A stretch of DNA of 64,000 nucleotides from Opisthorchis felineus. Taxonomy: Eukaryota > Platyhelminthes > Trematoda > Opisthorchiida > Opisthorchiidae. The notes beneath the pieces are model-generated. The model searched no databases, was not told the DNA's origin, and saw nothing but the letters and a program-made list of their open reading frames with translations. Both the position numbers and the translations under genes were made by a program. Below, one piece after another: positions 54,601-64,000 of the stretch (position 1 is its first letter; each line of letters begins with the position of its first letter). The stretch is from assembly GCA_004794785.1 (NCBI GenBank), contig SJOL01006496.1, forward strand, positions 1,018,359-1,082,358, written 5' to 3'.

Positions 54601-57600
54601 AGATCATTGTCCTACAAAAGCAGTTCAAGCAAACCACTTAGTTTGCAAAAAAGGCAAACGCCTTATTGGAGTCGTATCTGACGCAGTTACCAAGGGTCCG
54701 TTTCACTGCAACTTGGTTAGCATGCACATTCAACAAAAATCACGGTCTACTACTCACACATCAAAGTGAAGTGCAACCAGCAACGAATCTAGAAAATTCC
54801 TGAAATAAATCATCAACCATTCTAATTTTGGAGCTATTCCTTTAGAAAAATGAGTATCTAAGTTGTAAGGAAGGAGAAAATCAAGATGAGCGTGGGCTAT
54901 GAGAGCCTGCATATGTGGTGTTAATTACCTGAGATTTTTTTGTACTGAAGGCTTACTAGATTATTCCCTCAGGCTATCGGACAGAGACCTACTTTGACAT
55001 TGATCCTTGAGAGAACACCAGCATTGAGTACGCTTCCACACTCTAAGTCACATTTTCAAAGCACTTCTCAAGCTGATGCCACGACTTTCATTTCGAAGGC
55101 TTAGGATTTGGCTGCTGGTAAGGCGCCTTGATTACACAAAATCCGAATAACCAGAAAAGCAACGGGGTCTTCTCGAACTTTCAACAAAATACTTCAAGCC
55201 TCAAAAGTTATCAAGGCTTTCAGTTCTACGTATTTCGGCCGGCACACCACAAATAAAATAAACTCATGCGGACTGGGACAGCAATAGTTCAAAACAGATC
55301 CAAAGATTACCCTCGTTGCAGAGCAAAAGATGGTCCTTATCAGCTTCATTTATATAAGCCCATGGGTGACTAATTTTCAGAATGCCAGCTACTCACAGGT
55401 AAGGATGAGGTGCGGCCAACATCACATTACGAACGATATCCGTCAAACAGCATCACAATTATCTAGCTAGGTGATTCTACTTCTTGCGCTTGTTTTGCGT
55501 CCGGAGTGACGTTGCCATATGTTGTCTGTGCACTCAGATGATAAACCACAGAAGTAAGTTATCTGAACCCAAGCAACGTGGCTTCAAAAAACTTTCACGC
55601 ACCATTTTTTTGACTGAAGTATGTTCAAAAGTAAAAAAAGGCAGCGAGAAATTAAGGTTCATTTCCTATCTTATGATCTCTAACAGAGGTAGAAAAACAG
55701 GGCTAGTCATCCACTTAAGCAGATGTCCTCAAAAATTTATCACTTTTGATGCGCTCGCAGAGGGCTTGACGGCGGTAATTTTATGTTGCTTAGTGTGGTG
55801 CACTTGATATTCTGACCTTCTAGAGTAGATGACCAACTGCTGGTGGACCATATAATATGTATATTTCCCATAATGAACAAAGTGGACATTTTGATAGGTT
55901 GATATGCGCTGCGCCTCTGAAAACCATTGGGCTATACTGGATGGTGTCTGCTTTATATTTGACCATAGGAGTCAATAAAGGGAGATAACATCAACACAGT
56001 ATTCCCATCCTCTCGGTTGAGGTTTCGTGAAATATGTTGAAATGTTTCTTAAAAGCTGCCGTAACCCAGTAGTCTTACGCCAACTGTGGTTTTATTGCTG
56101 TATGGCTCTTAAGCGAAATGCTTTGTTTGGTGAATTCGGCTGCCCTCTTGCTTGGGTTTCGATCCAATGGCAGTAACTCATCTTAGGTACAAACATGAAC
56201 CATACAAACAATAATGATTTACCAAAAGTTTGGCTCTCATTTTCCATCATCTGGACTGCCTCAGTCACTTGACACAGCAAGATATGTAACACAAAACAGG
56301 GAGTTGCGGATAATTCCCATCTTTCTTCGACACAGTCTTCCATCTTCTTCCTTGATCTGCCCAACAAACACTTCTCTGTAGATCTAGTCGTTAGCACTTC
56401 AGTCTTGCATGCAAAGAAGTGAATGATTTCACGCTGCCACTCATGCATGCTGCTTCGTATCCCTTTCTGAAAAAGTGTTTTTCCGTTTTAGCAATCTTTA
56501 TCATGCTAACTCGAAAGCGAATTGGCCAACAAGCACCTCTGATGTAAACGTCTGACAATTTATTGCTGTATGTTTTCGATTTTCCTGAAACTCGGAATTA
56601 CGGCATCTTTGTTGCCTAAATGCTACTAGCTACAAAATGTGGACGAGTTTATATCAGGTGCAGCAGGCTATGCCAGAGTCAGTATGGCACTCGGCAGTTG
56701 AGCCAAGGCTAACTTACTCAAATAGACCCCCATCAATGGTCACCTTTGCGTTATTTGTGTTTCAGATCCTATAAGAACCCGTTCTATTCAAAACAGTAAC
56801 CGTTCCGTATTTAAAGTTTCTTCATGTGCATCAACAAAATGTGGCTCTGATTAGGTGGAAGAAAATAAATGACTCTCCTATCCGGCACAAGGAGTTCAGA
56901 TATCGTCTTTGTCAATAGCAGTATCAGAAAACATATAGGATGTGTCATTTTAGCAGCAAAAAGGCTCCATTCTTGATTGTTGCTCTTTCTGAGCGATTCA
57001 CTTCGACTCAGCTCATGCGTTCTTTTGGTGTATCCTTTCCATGATCTCCAGGGGAGACAGAGGAAATATACTTCCCGTTTGGCCGCCTAACTCTTTCAAC
57101 TCACAAGTAACACAATCCCATTAAACCAGCCTTTATACAGCTTTAAAAGCCAATGATTTGGGAGGCTTCTTGAGAAGAAATCAGAATAGTCATTCATATG
57201 GCAAAGACCTTGGCAAGTGATGTATCCGAAGTCCGCCAAATAAAAACTTGACTTTGGAAGAGGCGCTGTAGCTATCACAATCATAAACTTGTACGCCTTC
57301 GAATAAGCCAGAAGAGCGGTCAGACGTCAGTTAAAGTACAGTTTACGGGCGAGCATATAGACCTGGTGGAAAGTAGAGGAAACCAGTGCAGCTTGGGATG
57401 TACAAAAGTGCTCTTATACAGGGGGAGACCAAAAAACAACTGTTAATGAGATCACCAAGGACAGTATTATAAATTTAATATATAACATGGGGCTGCATAT
57501 TTTGGACAATAGCTTGTATAGCCGTGCACCCCGTTACCTATTTTTTTCGTTCAACCTGCTCAATCTGAGTCGAAATCTGTGAGTTTAGGGCCTCTCAACC

Positions 57601-58970
57601 TTGCTTAAGTACTAGTATGTCCCTCTGCTTCAAGGTGCCATCAGTCCACTTGACCAAACCATCAGCCACAAAAGTAGTTGAAAGACGGTGTTAAGTCTCG
57701 GTGTTTTTCATTGGTTAGATCGTTGAAACAAAACGTGGGGATAATCCATCCACCAACAGAAACAATTCAAAAGAATATGTCAAAAACTGGATCCTCGCTG
57801 ATCCATTAGTTAATATTTTCATTCCATAGGTTTCTCAGATATGTTTGACCAATATTTGTGTCTCCACCCCAAAGACTTTACAGCCTACCATCTCACGAAA
57901 GGTGGTCTGTCAAGACCATTTAGGTTACTAATCTCTTTTTGGTGGTAACAATCACAAAGTATCGAGTTAAGATTCATTTCATTCGTTTGATTCAAAGAGA
58001 AGAAACCGCGTTCACGTTGTGGTTACAGCTGCCACATTTTGTTTGCCGATGACATGGAGATATAAAGCTGGATAGCAGCTCACTGAAGGCGAGAGCTGAT
58101 ATAATTGATGCGTGAAGGCAATTGGAACACTTGCTTGATAAACACTTCAGAATTGTAGCTTCCATGGTATCACCAGAGTCAGCTCAGAAAACAACCCGGA
58201 TTAGTATGACAGAATAAATTTTAAATCAGAGCTGCTATGCTACACGATAACCAAGGATTGAAAGTTTCACATCGACTAATGTGAAGTCCCAATAGAGCAA
58301 TGTCTCTATTAAAGATCATAAATGTGGGAACAGAACCAGGTATATCTGTCAGAGGAACTAAAACTTATGAATCAGAAGTTGCCACAAAACTCGTGCTTGT
58401 CGGACAAAGCTGTGTGCATTTACTTTGAAAAACCAAATATTTACGACCGGACCAAATAATTGTGGCAGAACTAACCTACTCATCATGATTCATGTCCGCG
58501 TTCGTCAACACACGGGATGCAGCGGGATTAGAACCGGCGGAAAGACGTTGGGTATATAAATGTAGAACAAATACGTTGTTTGCACTATTTGGAGAAAGGT
58601 GTGATGATTCGACGGGGGAGAAAACTACCTGAAGCTCGAGCCAAACAGCTGGAGGACTTTTGATTACTGATTACCTGGCGGGAATAACTGTTTTGGGGAA
58701 AATAGCAATGGAACTAGCTCGCATCCCAAAATAGGAACAATGCACGATTTCTGAATTGATCAGGCGGCTACCTGAATCTGTCCAGATGTGACAGGATCGA
58801 TCAAAGTTGACTGATAATGCGATCTATCGATACAAGTTATTTTTTCAGTTAAGGATTGAATACCATGAAAATATTCTACAATAGGTTGGCGTACGATGAG
58901 TGATCTGCCAACAGTTATTTAACGTGTTATTAATCGTACCTAAACACTCATTACCTCATTCATTTTCTTT
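51662..58970. other. Intergenic region upstream of CFAP47
   Basis: About 7.3 kb, AT-richer than the LINE before it. Short frames such as 52061-52423 (+), 52882-53157 (-), 54464-54769 (+) and 56092-56448 (-) carry no domain I recognise. A TATA-like tatataaa lies at 58553-58560, about 430 bp before the CFAP47 start, but nothing else marks a promoter. Confidence 0.5.
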
Positions 58971-58985
58971 TAACACTTACAGGCA

Positions 58986-59171
58986 ATGCGGTCTTTGTCG
59001 GGTAAGCAGGGACGAACGCTCAAGCATATGGAAGCACTTGGAGTTCGCATTACACCAGGAATTATTCACTTTTCTGATGTGCGCACATCAGTTACTCAAG
59101 TGATAACCGTCCAAATTCACAACATTTCACTGAATACAAAGCAAATACGAGTTTATCCTCCTAAGTCTGAC
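58986..59171 (+). CDS. CFAP47: CFAP47 exon with candidate start codon
   Basis: ATG 58986 follows an in-frame TAA (58971) and a possible acceptor tttaacacttacag ending 58982, so it is the start whether or not a 5' UTR exon exists. It reads MRSLSGKQGRTLKHMEALGV then RITPGIIHFSDV. The second methionine (59028) sits just before the conserved GVRI-P start of the first ASH-like domain and is an alternative start. Donor GAC|gtgagt, phase 0. Confidence 0.78.
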
Positions 59172-62100
59172 GTGAGTTTATCTAGCTCATTCTGGAGATT
59201 CAATCACATCGTCTATGTTAGGATCTGAAACTTATGGACGAATCCTTTGAAAGGCCAATTGCTGCCGGGATGAAAAGTTCCGTGGGGGTAAAGCTGCATT
59301 TGAGGCACAATAGTGCTGACTTTGAAGACCGTCTGGTCATTACCATAGACGGAGAAACGCGGATGTTGCCGATAGTGGTGTAAGAAGGCGTTGAATAATG
59401 TTCATCACAATAAAAGATCTGTTCCCAAGCCTTATCTAGACCTGCCAGAAAAAATAGATTTTGGCAAGCTTGTGCTCCAAAACCGGATTGTCAAAAGAAA
59501 AATCTTGATTAAAAACCGTGGAAGTGTACCAGGGCACTTCCGGATCAATGAGAATAATGAAAAAATAAAAATTACTCCATCGTATGGCGTTGTTCCCCCA
59601 AAGTCATCGGAGACGTTCACGGTATAGTTACACATTCATCTTATAAGTAACGTATTCCTTGTTTAGATAAGTTTCCTTCCAGAGGCTGAGCAAATTTTTA
59701 CCTGTTCAATACCGTGAGAAAAAGCACCTTTCTTTTAAACATAAGGTCTTTAGGATTGAGCTTGAAGGCTCTCAAAAAACGCCCATCGAAATCACTGCAA
59801 ACGTGGTGCAACCTCATCTCACTCTGAAAGCAACTAAACGTAGACAATTTTCCGTTTACTCAGAGGTTCTAGATGATAAAGAGCTTTTCTCGAGAAACCT
59901 GCATGCAGAGAATATTGTGCTCGTCAAGGTTGGTCCAATTTTCTATAATGCAGCACGAGTATTCCATTGGACCATTGTGAATCAGTCACCTGAACCATCG
60001 AAATTTGTATGCGTCTTATCGGATGAACTGAATCAGGTAAGCTTCTGGGGATATGGTTGCAGATGGCTAGTTTTCTACAGCTTCTCGCTAGTCCCAGTGA
60101 TGCTGACGCAATGGCTCGTGGTATCTAAGGTATGCGAGTTGCACTCAGCCCCAAGGCTAAAAGCGCCTTACTGGACTGGATCCCAGTAAACGGTCGTCTT
60201 TGCGCCGTGCGGTTGTCTGGCTCAATTAAGAGCAACGCATGTCGATGCGGTTAACGGTGTTTACTTGTCGTATCAGTATACGCTCCAACAGACTGCAGTT
60301 CTGAGACTGATAAAGATGGGCTTTATCAAAATCTGTCGCGACTGATTCGACCAGCCCCACCTGAAAAATCAACAATTTAGCGGTTCAGTTTACAGTTTTC
60401 CAAGGAACATTTTAACCTTATCGTCAACATTTAAGTAAGGGAAACCTGGCTTACCATACTGCTGGGTCTCGCTGTAAGCCGTTTCGTCCCAAGTGAACTG
60501 GAAGTACTATTTTAATGCTGAGAAAAGTTGCAGACAGGTCTATTTTACCATAATCTCTACTCCAAAAAAGTCAAAGTCTCATTATACGAACAGAAATGCT
60601 TGGGCATCTTCTCACAAACTTCAAGAAAAATACATTGTGGTTTTCGTGTACAAGTGTGTGTAACGCAAAGTCGGAATGCTGCCAAACTGATTTGACTATT
60701 CTGGTTGTTCTCCTAACGTGTTTTTTTCCTTGATAAAATTCTTTTTGGTGGTAAGTATTGTTTTGGCGCTTTAGTTCAACAAACATCCATCTTACAAGGA
60801 AGTCTTCAACAAGGTTGAGTTTAGTTAGTGTTGGCTGAGGGCTCATTCTGGTTTGCTTCATCTCCGTCAGGACTCTACTGAGAGGAGAATCGGTATTACC
60901 CAATTTAGTTGGTTCTATTTGCGTTTGTTCGTAACAGAATTTGCCTAGTCAAAATTTGTCCTCGTAGAAAAACTCGCTCATGAGCAAGTGAACATCATAA
61001 AGTGACCGCACTATATTAATTCTTATATTGCAACCTGTTTGTCTATTATCATTACATCTAGTCATAGCATTCAGTAATTCGTAATCAATGGAAATGCGTC
61101 CATTTGGTGCACTGCTACATCTTCCATGGGTTGTGGCAGTGTCACATGGTCCAAACGTAGGATGAGAAAATCGCAGGGTGACATCAGGCTCCCGTTGAGC
61201 AGACCCCGCATTAACCTCCGAGTCACCTCAGACTTTGTACTAAAGTGATGAAAATTCACTACAACAATAAACACATATTCTCAGTAGTTTCTGGCATGAT
61301 GGAAAACTGTCAAAGGTTCAAATATCGTGAAACCATTCGGAAGGCCGAAAGCAAAGGAAGCATTATTATTTTTTTCGTCAGCTTCCAAACATGAATATTG
61401 TTTCGTGCCAAAGTTATCAGATGGAATCTTAAAAATTACAGTCCGTTGGTTGGTTAACCATTTGAGCCAAATTATGGTAGCATTCTGCTTTTTCGGTTTG
61501 ATTCTTTTGAAGACAGTCATTACTCACAAACAACTAACGAATTTAGGCAATTATAAGTTCCATTACTTCACTAGTCGGAATTATGAATTTTCCTCATTGT
61601 TAGACTATTCGCACTGGTAACGAACAAGTGAATCTTTGGGAATCATCAGTAAAGATGTATCCTCCTTACGGTGAGCTGCAACCATATGAGGAACTGCCAA
61701 TGAAGCTTCGGATCCGACCACGTTTGAAACCACCATCGCAAGGGTTTATCAATAATCCAAAAAAACCACCTTCTATGCCGTTTGCGCTTTGCGTTCGTGT
61801 ACACATCGTGGAACCATCTTCACTCTCCCATCCGCAAATTTCAAGTATGCCCGTGTATATTTTAATGACGTCTTCCTCCATAGTTTATAAGAAGATCGTG
61901 TTATATCTGTGAATAACATCACGCGTTTTAGAAGCATACTTCTGAAATGACTTATTCCAGCTCAACAAACAAACCAACGACCATCTACGCTACCTGAGCT
62001 ACCAACATTTTCCTCCATAGAAAACTTTATTTTATGAGGCAGCTGCTTAAAGTCCACCGGTTGATTTGTCGTTCTTTAATTTATTGTTTGGCTTTAGTTA

Positions 62101-63091
62101 ACCAAACTGACAGCAGCCCGTACGAAGCACTTCAAATAATACCGTTGACGACAGTGACGGTGATTAAGTATGTCAGCAGATTTCCAATATGTTGGCCAAA
62201 ATGAGCTGATTCGTCCTTACTTGACAGTCTGTCATACTTTGTGACGACAAAGAAACTTATTCTCCGATGATTTGCTCAATCCCATTGAACACGTAGTCGA
62301 ACAGATGTTTCCGAGAACATATAGGCTGATTCGCCGGAGATCCATGTGCCAATACAGCTTGCGTCATAGTTTAAAGCACAAGGCCCTTGATAAATACTGA
62401 CATTCTATTTGCTTCCATGGATATTGCAAATTATCAACCACAGTGCTAGCCTTGGGAATTAGTATGTTAACCCTATCGCCACACTAAAGTCGGGGTTGCC
62501 ACAGCCCCAGAGATAAAAGAAATTTCTATATCCTCATATATCTAGGGCCTTAACAATATGCAAGTTCAATGCCCAACTTTTGAATTCAACACAGCAATGA
62601 TACGGATTAGGTTGTGTCCACCTGGTTCTTATTTTATCAGTGAAAGTATAAAGGATCATTTGTATCTTTCATCAGATCGTGCTTCATGTCCAAGCCCTGA
62701 GATTCTAATAACGGGTAGGGTTGTACCCGTTCAGGTCAGTATTGAACCTTTCACCCAAGTGGGCGAATTAAAGGATAACGTCAGCCACGAAGGGTCCTAT
62801 GATCCAATGAAAACAATCTCGGAGCCTGGTGGTAGGATTTTGATGGACTTTGGCCAGTGCATTATTGGCAAAACACGGAAAATGAAGTTTTACATCAAAA
62901 ACCGATCTGCAGAGATCCCATTGGCGTACTTCCTACCGGGCGTGGCTCATTTCCAAACTGGCCCCAGTAATGGTCACATTCCGCCCAATGATCGTGTAGC
63001 AATCGATGTAACGTTTACTCCAAATCAATGCGGTACGTTCAAGATTCAGCTCTTTTTTTTGTTATCCAGTATTAACGAATTCCAGGATTAG
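58986..63091 (+). CDS. CFAP47: CFAP47 (cilia- and flagella-associated protein 47), N-terminal part, multi-exon
   Basis: Spliced model: 58986-59171, 59222-59379, 59417-59621, 59667-59713, 59754-60036, 61604-61844, 62565 to about 63055 or later. Phases agree at every junction. The product is a chain of ASH/MSP-like beta-sandwich modules. Segments align in order with the start of animal CFAP47: GVRITPGIIHFSDV, LDLPEKIDFGKLVLQNR with RGSVPGHF and ITPSYGVVPP, then VGPIFYNA and NQSPEPSKFV, then a second module with MDFGQCIIGKTRKM and FTPNQCGTFKIQ. CFAP47 is an axonemal protein needed for sperm flagellum formation in mammals. The family's protein is very long (about 3000 residues in mammals), so only the N-terminal fifth is here; the rest should lie beyond 64000. 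HYDIN, CFAP65 and CFAP74 share the domain type but fit the motif order less well. Confidence 0.82.
59222..59379 (+). CDS. CFAP47: CFAP47 exon 2: first beta-sandwich module
   Basis: Acceptor cgtctatgttag after a 50-bp intron. It reads DLKLMDESFERPIAAGMKSS then VGVKLHLRHNSADFEDRLVI and DGETRMLPIV, the end of an ASH-like domain. The donor GT|gtaaga (59380) is chosen over GTG|gtgtaa because it gives phase 2, a better consensus, and a join (V-S-V-P-K-P-Y) that fits the family. Confidence 0.8.
59417..59621 (+). CDS. CFAP47: CFAP47 exon 3: second beta-sandwich module
   Basis: It follows a 37-bp intron (59380-59416) that holds in-frame stops. It reads PYLDLPEKIDFGKLVLQNRI then VKRKILIKNRGSVPGHFRIN and ITPSYGVVPPKSSETFT, a textbook ASH/PapD-like signature: a D-F-G start, an N-x-G-x-x-P-G-x-F core, and P-x-x-G-x-(V/I)-P-x-x-S. 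Donor ACG|gtatag, phase 0. Confidence 0.9.
59667..59713 (+). CDS. CFAP47: CFAP47 exon 4: 47-bp exon
   Basis: Between a 45-bp intron (59622-59666) and a 40-bp intron (59714-59753). It reads ISFLPEAEQIFTCSI plus two bases, continuing the last strands of the second module. The next exon's first G completes a proline codon, giving SIPIELEGS. Without removal of both introns the frame meets TGA at about 59715, so the splicing is well constrained. Confidence 0.72.
59754..60036 (+). CDS. CFAP47: CFAP47 exon 5: third module
   Basis: Acceptor ataaggtctttag; donor AATCAG|gtaagc, phase 0. It reads IELEGSQKTPIEITANVVQP then HLTLKATKRRQFSVYSEVL, and later VLVKVGPIFYNAARVFHWTI-VNQSPEPSKFV. The VGP-(I/V)-F and N-x-SPEP elements match the corresponding stretch of mammalian CFAP47, and this was the decisive evidence for the family call. 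Confidence 0.88.
60108..60362 (+). mobile_element. LINE endonuclease fragment in CFAP47 intron 5
   Basis: atggctcgtggtatctaaggtatgcgagttgcactcagccccaaggc... follows 23616-23870 closely along about 250 bp (by eye above 80% identity). It reads [29 protein letters not shown] and, after a stop, SVYAPTDCSSETDKDGLYQN. Same family and same segment as the KANK-intron copy. Confidence 0.75.
61604..61844 (+). CDS. CFAP47: CFAP47 exon 6
   Basis: Starting after the acceptor tcctcattgttag the frame is phase 0 and reads TIRTGNEQVNLWESSVKMYP then PYGELQPYEELPMKLRIRPR and later FALCVRVHIVEPSS. This fits the P-x-x-G-x-L-x-P-Y-(Q/E) edge of an ASH-like domain followed by its last strands. The donor TCAA|gtatgc (phase 1) is chosen because it joins in frame to the next exon; the frame itself is open to 61912. 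Confidence 0.7.
62565..63091 (+). CDS. CFAP47: CFAP47 exon 7: further ASH-like module, 3' boundary uncertain
   Basis: The acceptor caatatgcaag (ends 62564) gives phase 1. It reads IQCPTFEFNTAMIRIRLCPP, then EILITGRVVPVQVSIEPFTQ, a linker, then GGRILMDFGQCIIGKTRKMK, FYIKNRSAEIPLAYFLPG and VAIDVTFTPNQCGTFKIQL. These are a D-F-G start, an I-x-N-x-S core and an F-x-P-x-x-x-G-x-F end, typical of this superfamily. The frame is closed by TAG at 63089. Since mammalian CFAP47 continues for thousands of residues, a donor must lie near 63033-63090 or the gene is broken. Confidence 0.7.
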
Positions 63092-64000
63092 AAATGTCAT
63101 TGCTTTATTTTTTTGTGAATGTGGTTTTTTCTCACGACCATCCAAGCATTTCGTCTGCCGTTCTGTTCCGTCTTCTAACAGTGTGCGAATGCTGCGTACA
63201 GGTGTTGAGGTTGGCAACAAAAACACTCACCTAGTGGATTATGGGATTAGGTATCCGTACTTACTTGAAGTAGGCCACCGCTAGGTTTCCATCCACTAAT
63301 TTCTCCCTCAGTTTAACTAATTAAATAAATAATAAATAATAAAGTAAAAATGGAAATGAAATAAATAAATAAATAAAATGTGTGGCTGCACGGCAATAAC
63401 TTAACATTTGAGGGATTCGGAGGTGCCTGTTTTAGGTGTATTTGACAGGACAGACTCTGTACCTTGAATCCGCTTACACTGTGGATGGGTTGGCAGTATT
63501 GCCGCACTCAGTCTCCAGAGTGAAATTATGCACAAATTTCTTTCGCTTCCCCAATCATCAGTTTTTCGGATGATAACACGAAAACAGCACTGAAACAGAA
63601 CTTATGGTCAAGAGAAAATGTCACATTTTAGGTGTACTAGCAAAAATGCACTGCTTCCACTGATTCAGCTGTCTTAGATAACTCCGTGCGTAACAGTACC
63701 GGAAACGACCGAACAAGATACACGTCTAAACTTCGTCCGAAAAAATCGGTAAATCTGGATACTGAATGATCGTTTGACAGTGTGGCGATTTTCTCCAAAT
63801 TGCATGAATCACATATTTTTTGGAAGGTGGGAGACTACCTTCTGTGAGGAATACCGGTGTAGTGTGCCAAGTTGACTGAGTTTGTCATTGTTAGCTGGAT
63901 TCAGGGCTGACTGCTTTTTCCGCCCTTTTGGTGAACTTAGGAAATATGTTTTCATTGAGTTAGTTTACGTCCTGATGAGGCACTGTTAATGCATTAAATC
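63092..64000. other. Sequence 3' of the last CFAP47 exon seen
   Basis: Holds the microsatellite and otherwise nothing firm. A frame entered at 63070 after a possible 37-bp intron stays open to about 63284, but its product (for example VEVGNKNTHLVDYGIRYP) is not a clear ASH-like domain. Confidence 0.45.
63318..63378. repeat. (AAAT)n/(AAT)n microsatellite
   Basis: taattaaataaataataaataataaag...aaatgaaataaataaataaataaaatg: two short tetranucleotide/trinucleotide tracts with a small interruption. Confidence 0.9.

Noticed and set aside
58553..58560. tatataaa as the CFAP47 core promoter
   Set aside because: No initiator, start-site evidence or spacing supports it. Kept only as a remark in the intergenic entry.
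59391..59401. Start of CFAP47 exon 3 at the TTG/ATG near 59391
   Set aside because: This lies inside the 37-bp intron. Joining GT at 59379 to A at 59417 gives the family-consistent reading and removes two stops.

Overview
This is eukaryotic nuclear DNA, most likely from a digenean flatworm, probably an opisthorchiid liver fluke (Clonorchis/Opisthorchis type). Three things suggest this. Coding exons are separated by kb-scale introns with canonical GT..AG ends. There are many tRNA-derived SINE copies whose conceptual peptides (for example [19 protein letters not shown]) I know from fluke gene sets. Degenerate RTE-like and CR1-like non-LTR retrotransposons of the kind common in flukes are also present. 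The species call is inference, not a database match.

Two protein-coding genes can be supported, both on the + strand. Gene 1 (4069-34272) is a KN-motif/ankyrin-repeat (KANK-family) protein. I assembled eleven exons that join without a frame break into about 1040 codons. They give a long low-complexity N-terminal half with one coiled coil, a helical pre-ankyrin segment, and five ankyrin repeats with the KANK-specific arrangement. The diagnostic N-terminal KN (talin-binding) motif is not in these exons. Gene 2 (58986 to at least 63055) is the N-terminal part of CFAP47, a cilia/flagella-associated protein made of ASH/MSP-like beta-sandwich domains. Its first five exons are separated by introns of only 37-50 bp, followed by introns of 0.7-1.6 kb.

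Layout: 1-4068 is upstream sequence with three SINE pieces. 4069-34272 is KANK, whose introns carry SINEs (9.2, 12.8, 20.1 kb), a dispersed repeat family (6.2, 22.5, 22.8, 26.1 kb), RTE-like LINE pieces on both strands (12, 13.6, 23-25.3 kb) and a minus-strand reverse-transcriptase fragment (33 kb). 34273-46700 is intergenic with SINE debris, a possible reverse-transcriptase scrap at 41.3 kb and a near-perfect hairpin element at 45.3-45.5 kb. About 46.8-51.7 kb holds a decayed CR1-like LINE in + orientation, interrupted by 1.9 kb and ending in a 179-bp tandem duplication. 51.7-58.98 kb is featureless intergenic DNA. 58.98-63.1 kb is CFAP47, with a LINE endonuclease scrap in its fifth intron. 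63.1-64 kb holds nothing firm.

The two genes have no evident functional link. KANK proteins act at the cell cortex, joining adhesion sites to microtubules, and CFAP47 acts in the axoneme. No compact operon-like or defence-like system is visible. The most notable signals are the apparently KN-less KANK, the micro-introns of CFAP47, and several inverted-repeat structures made from transposons.
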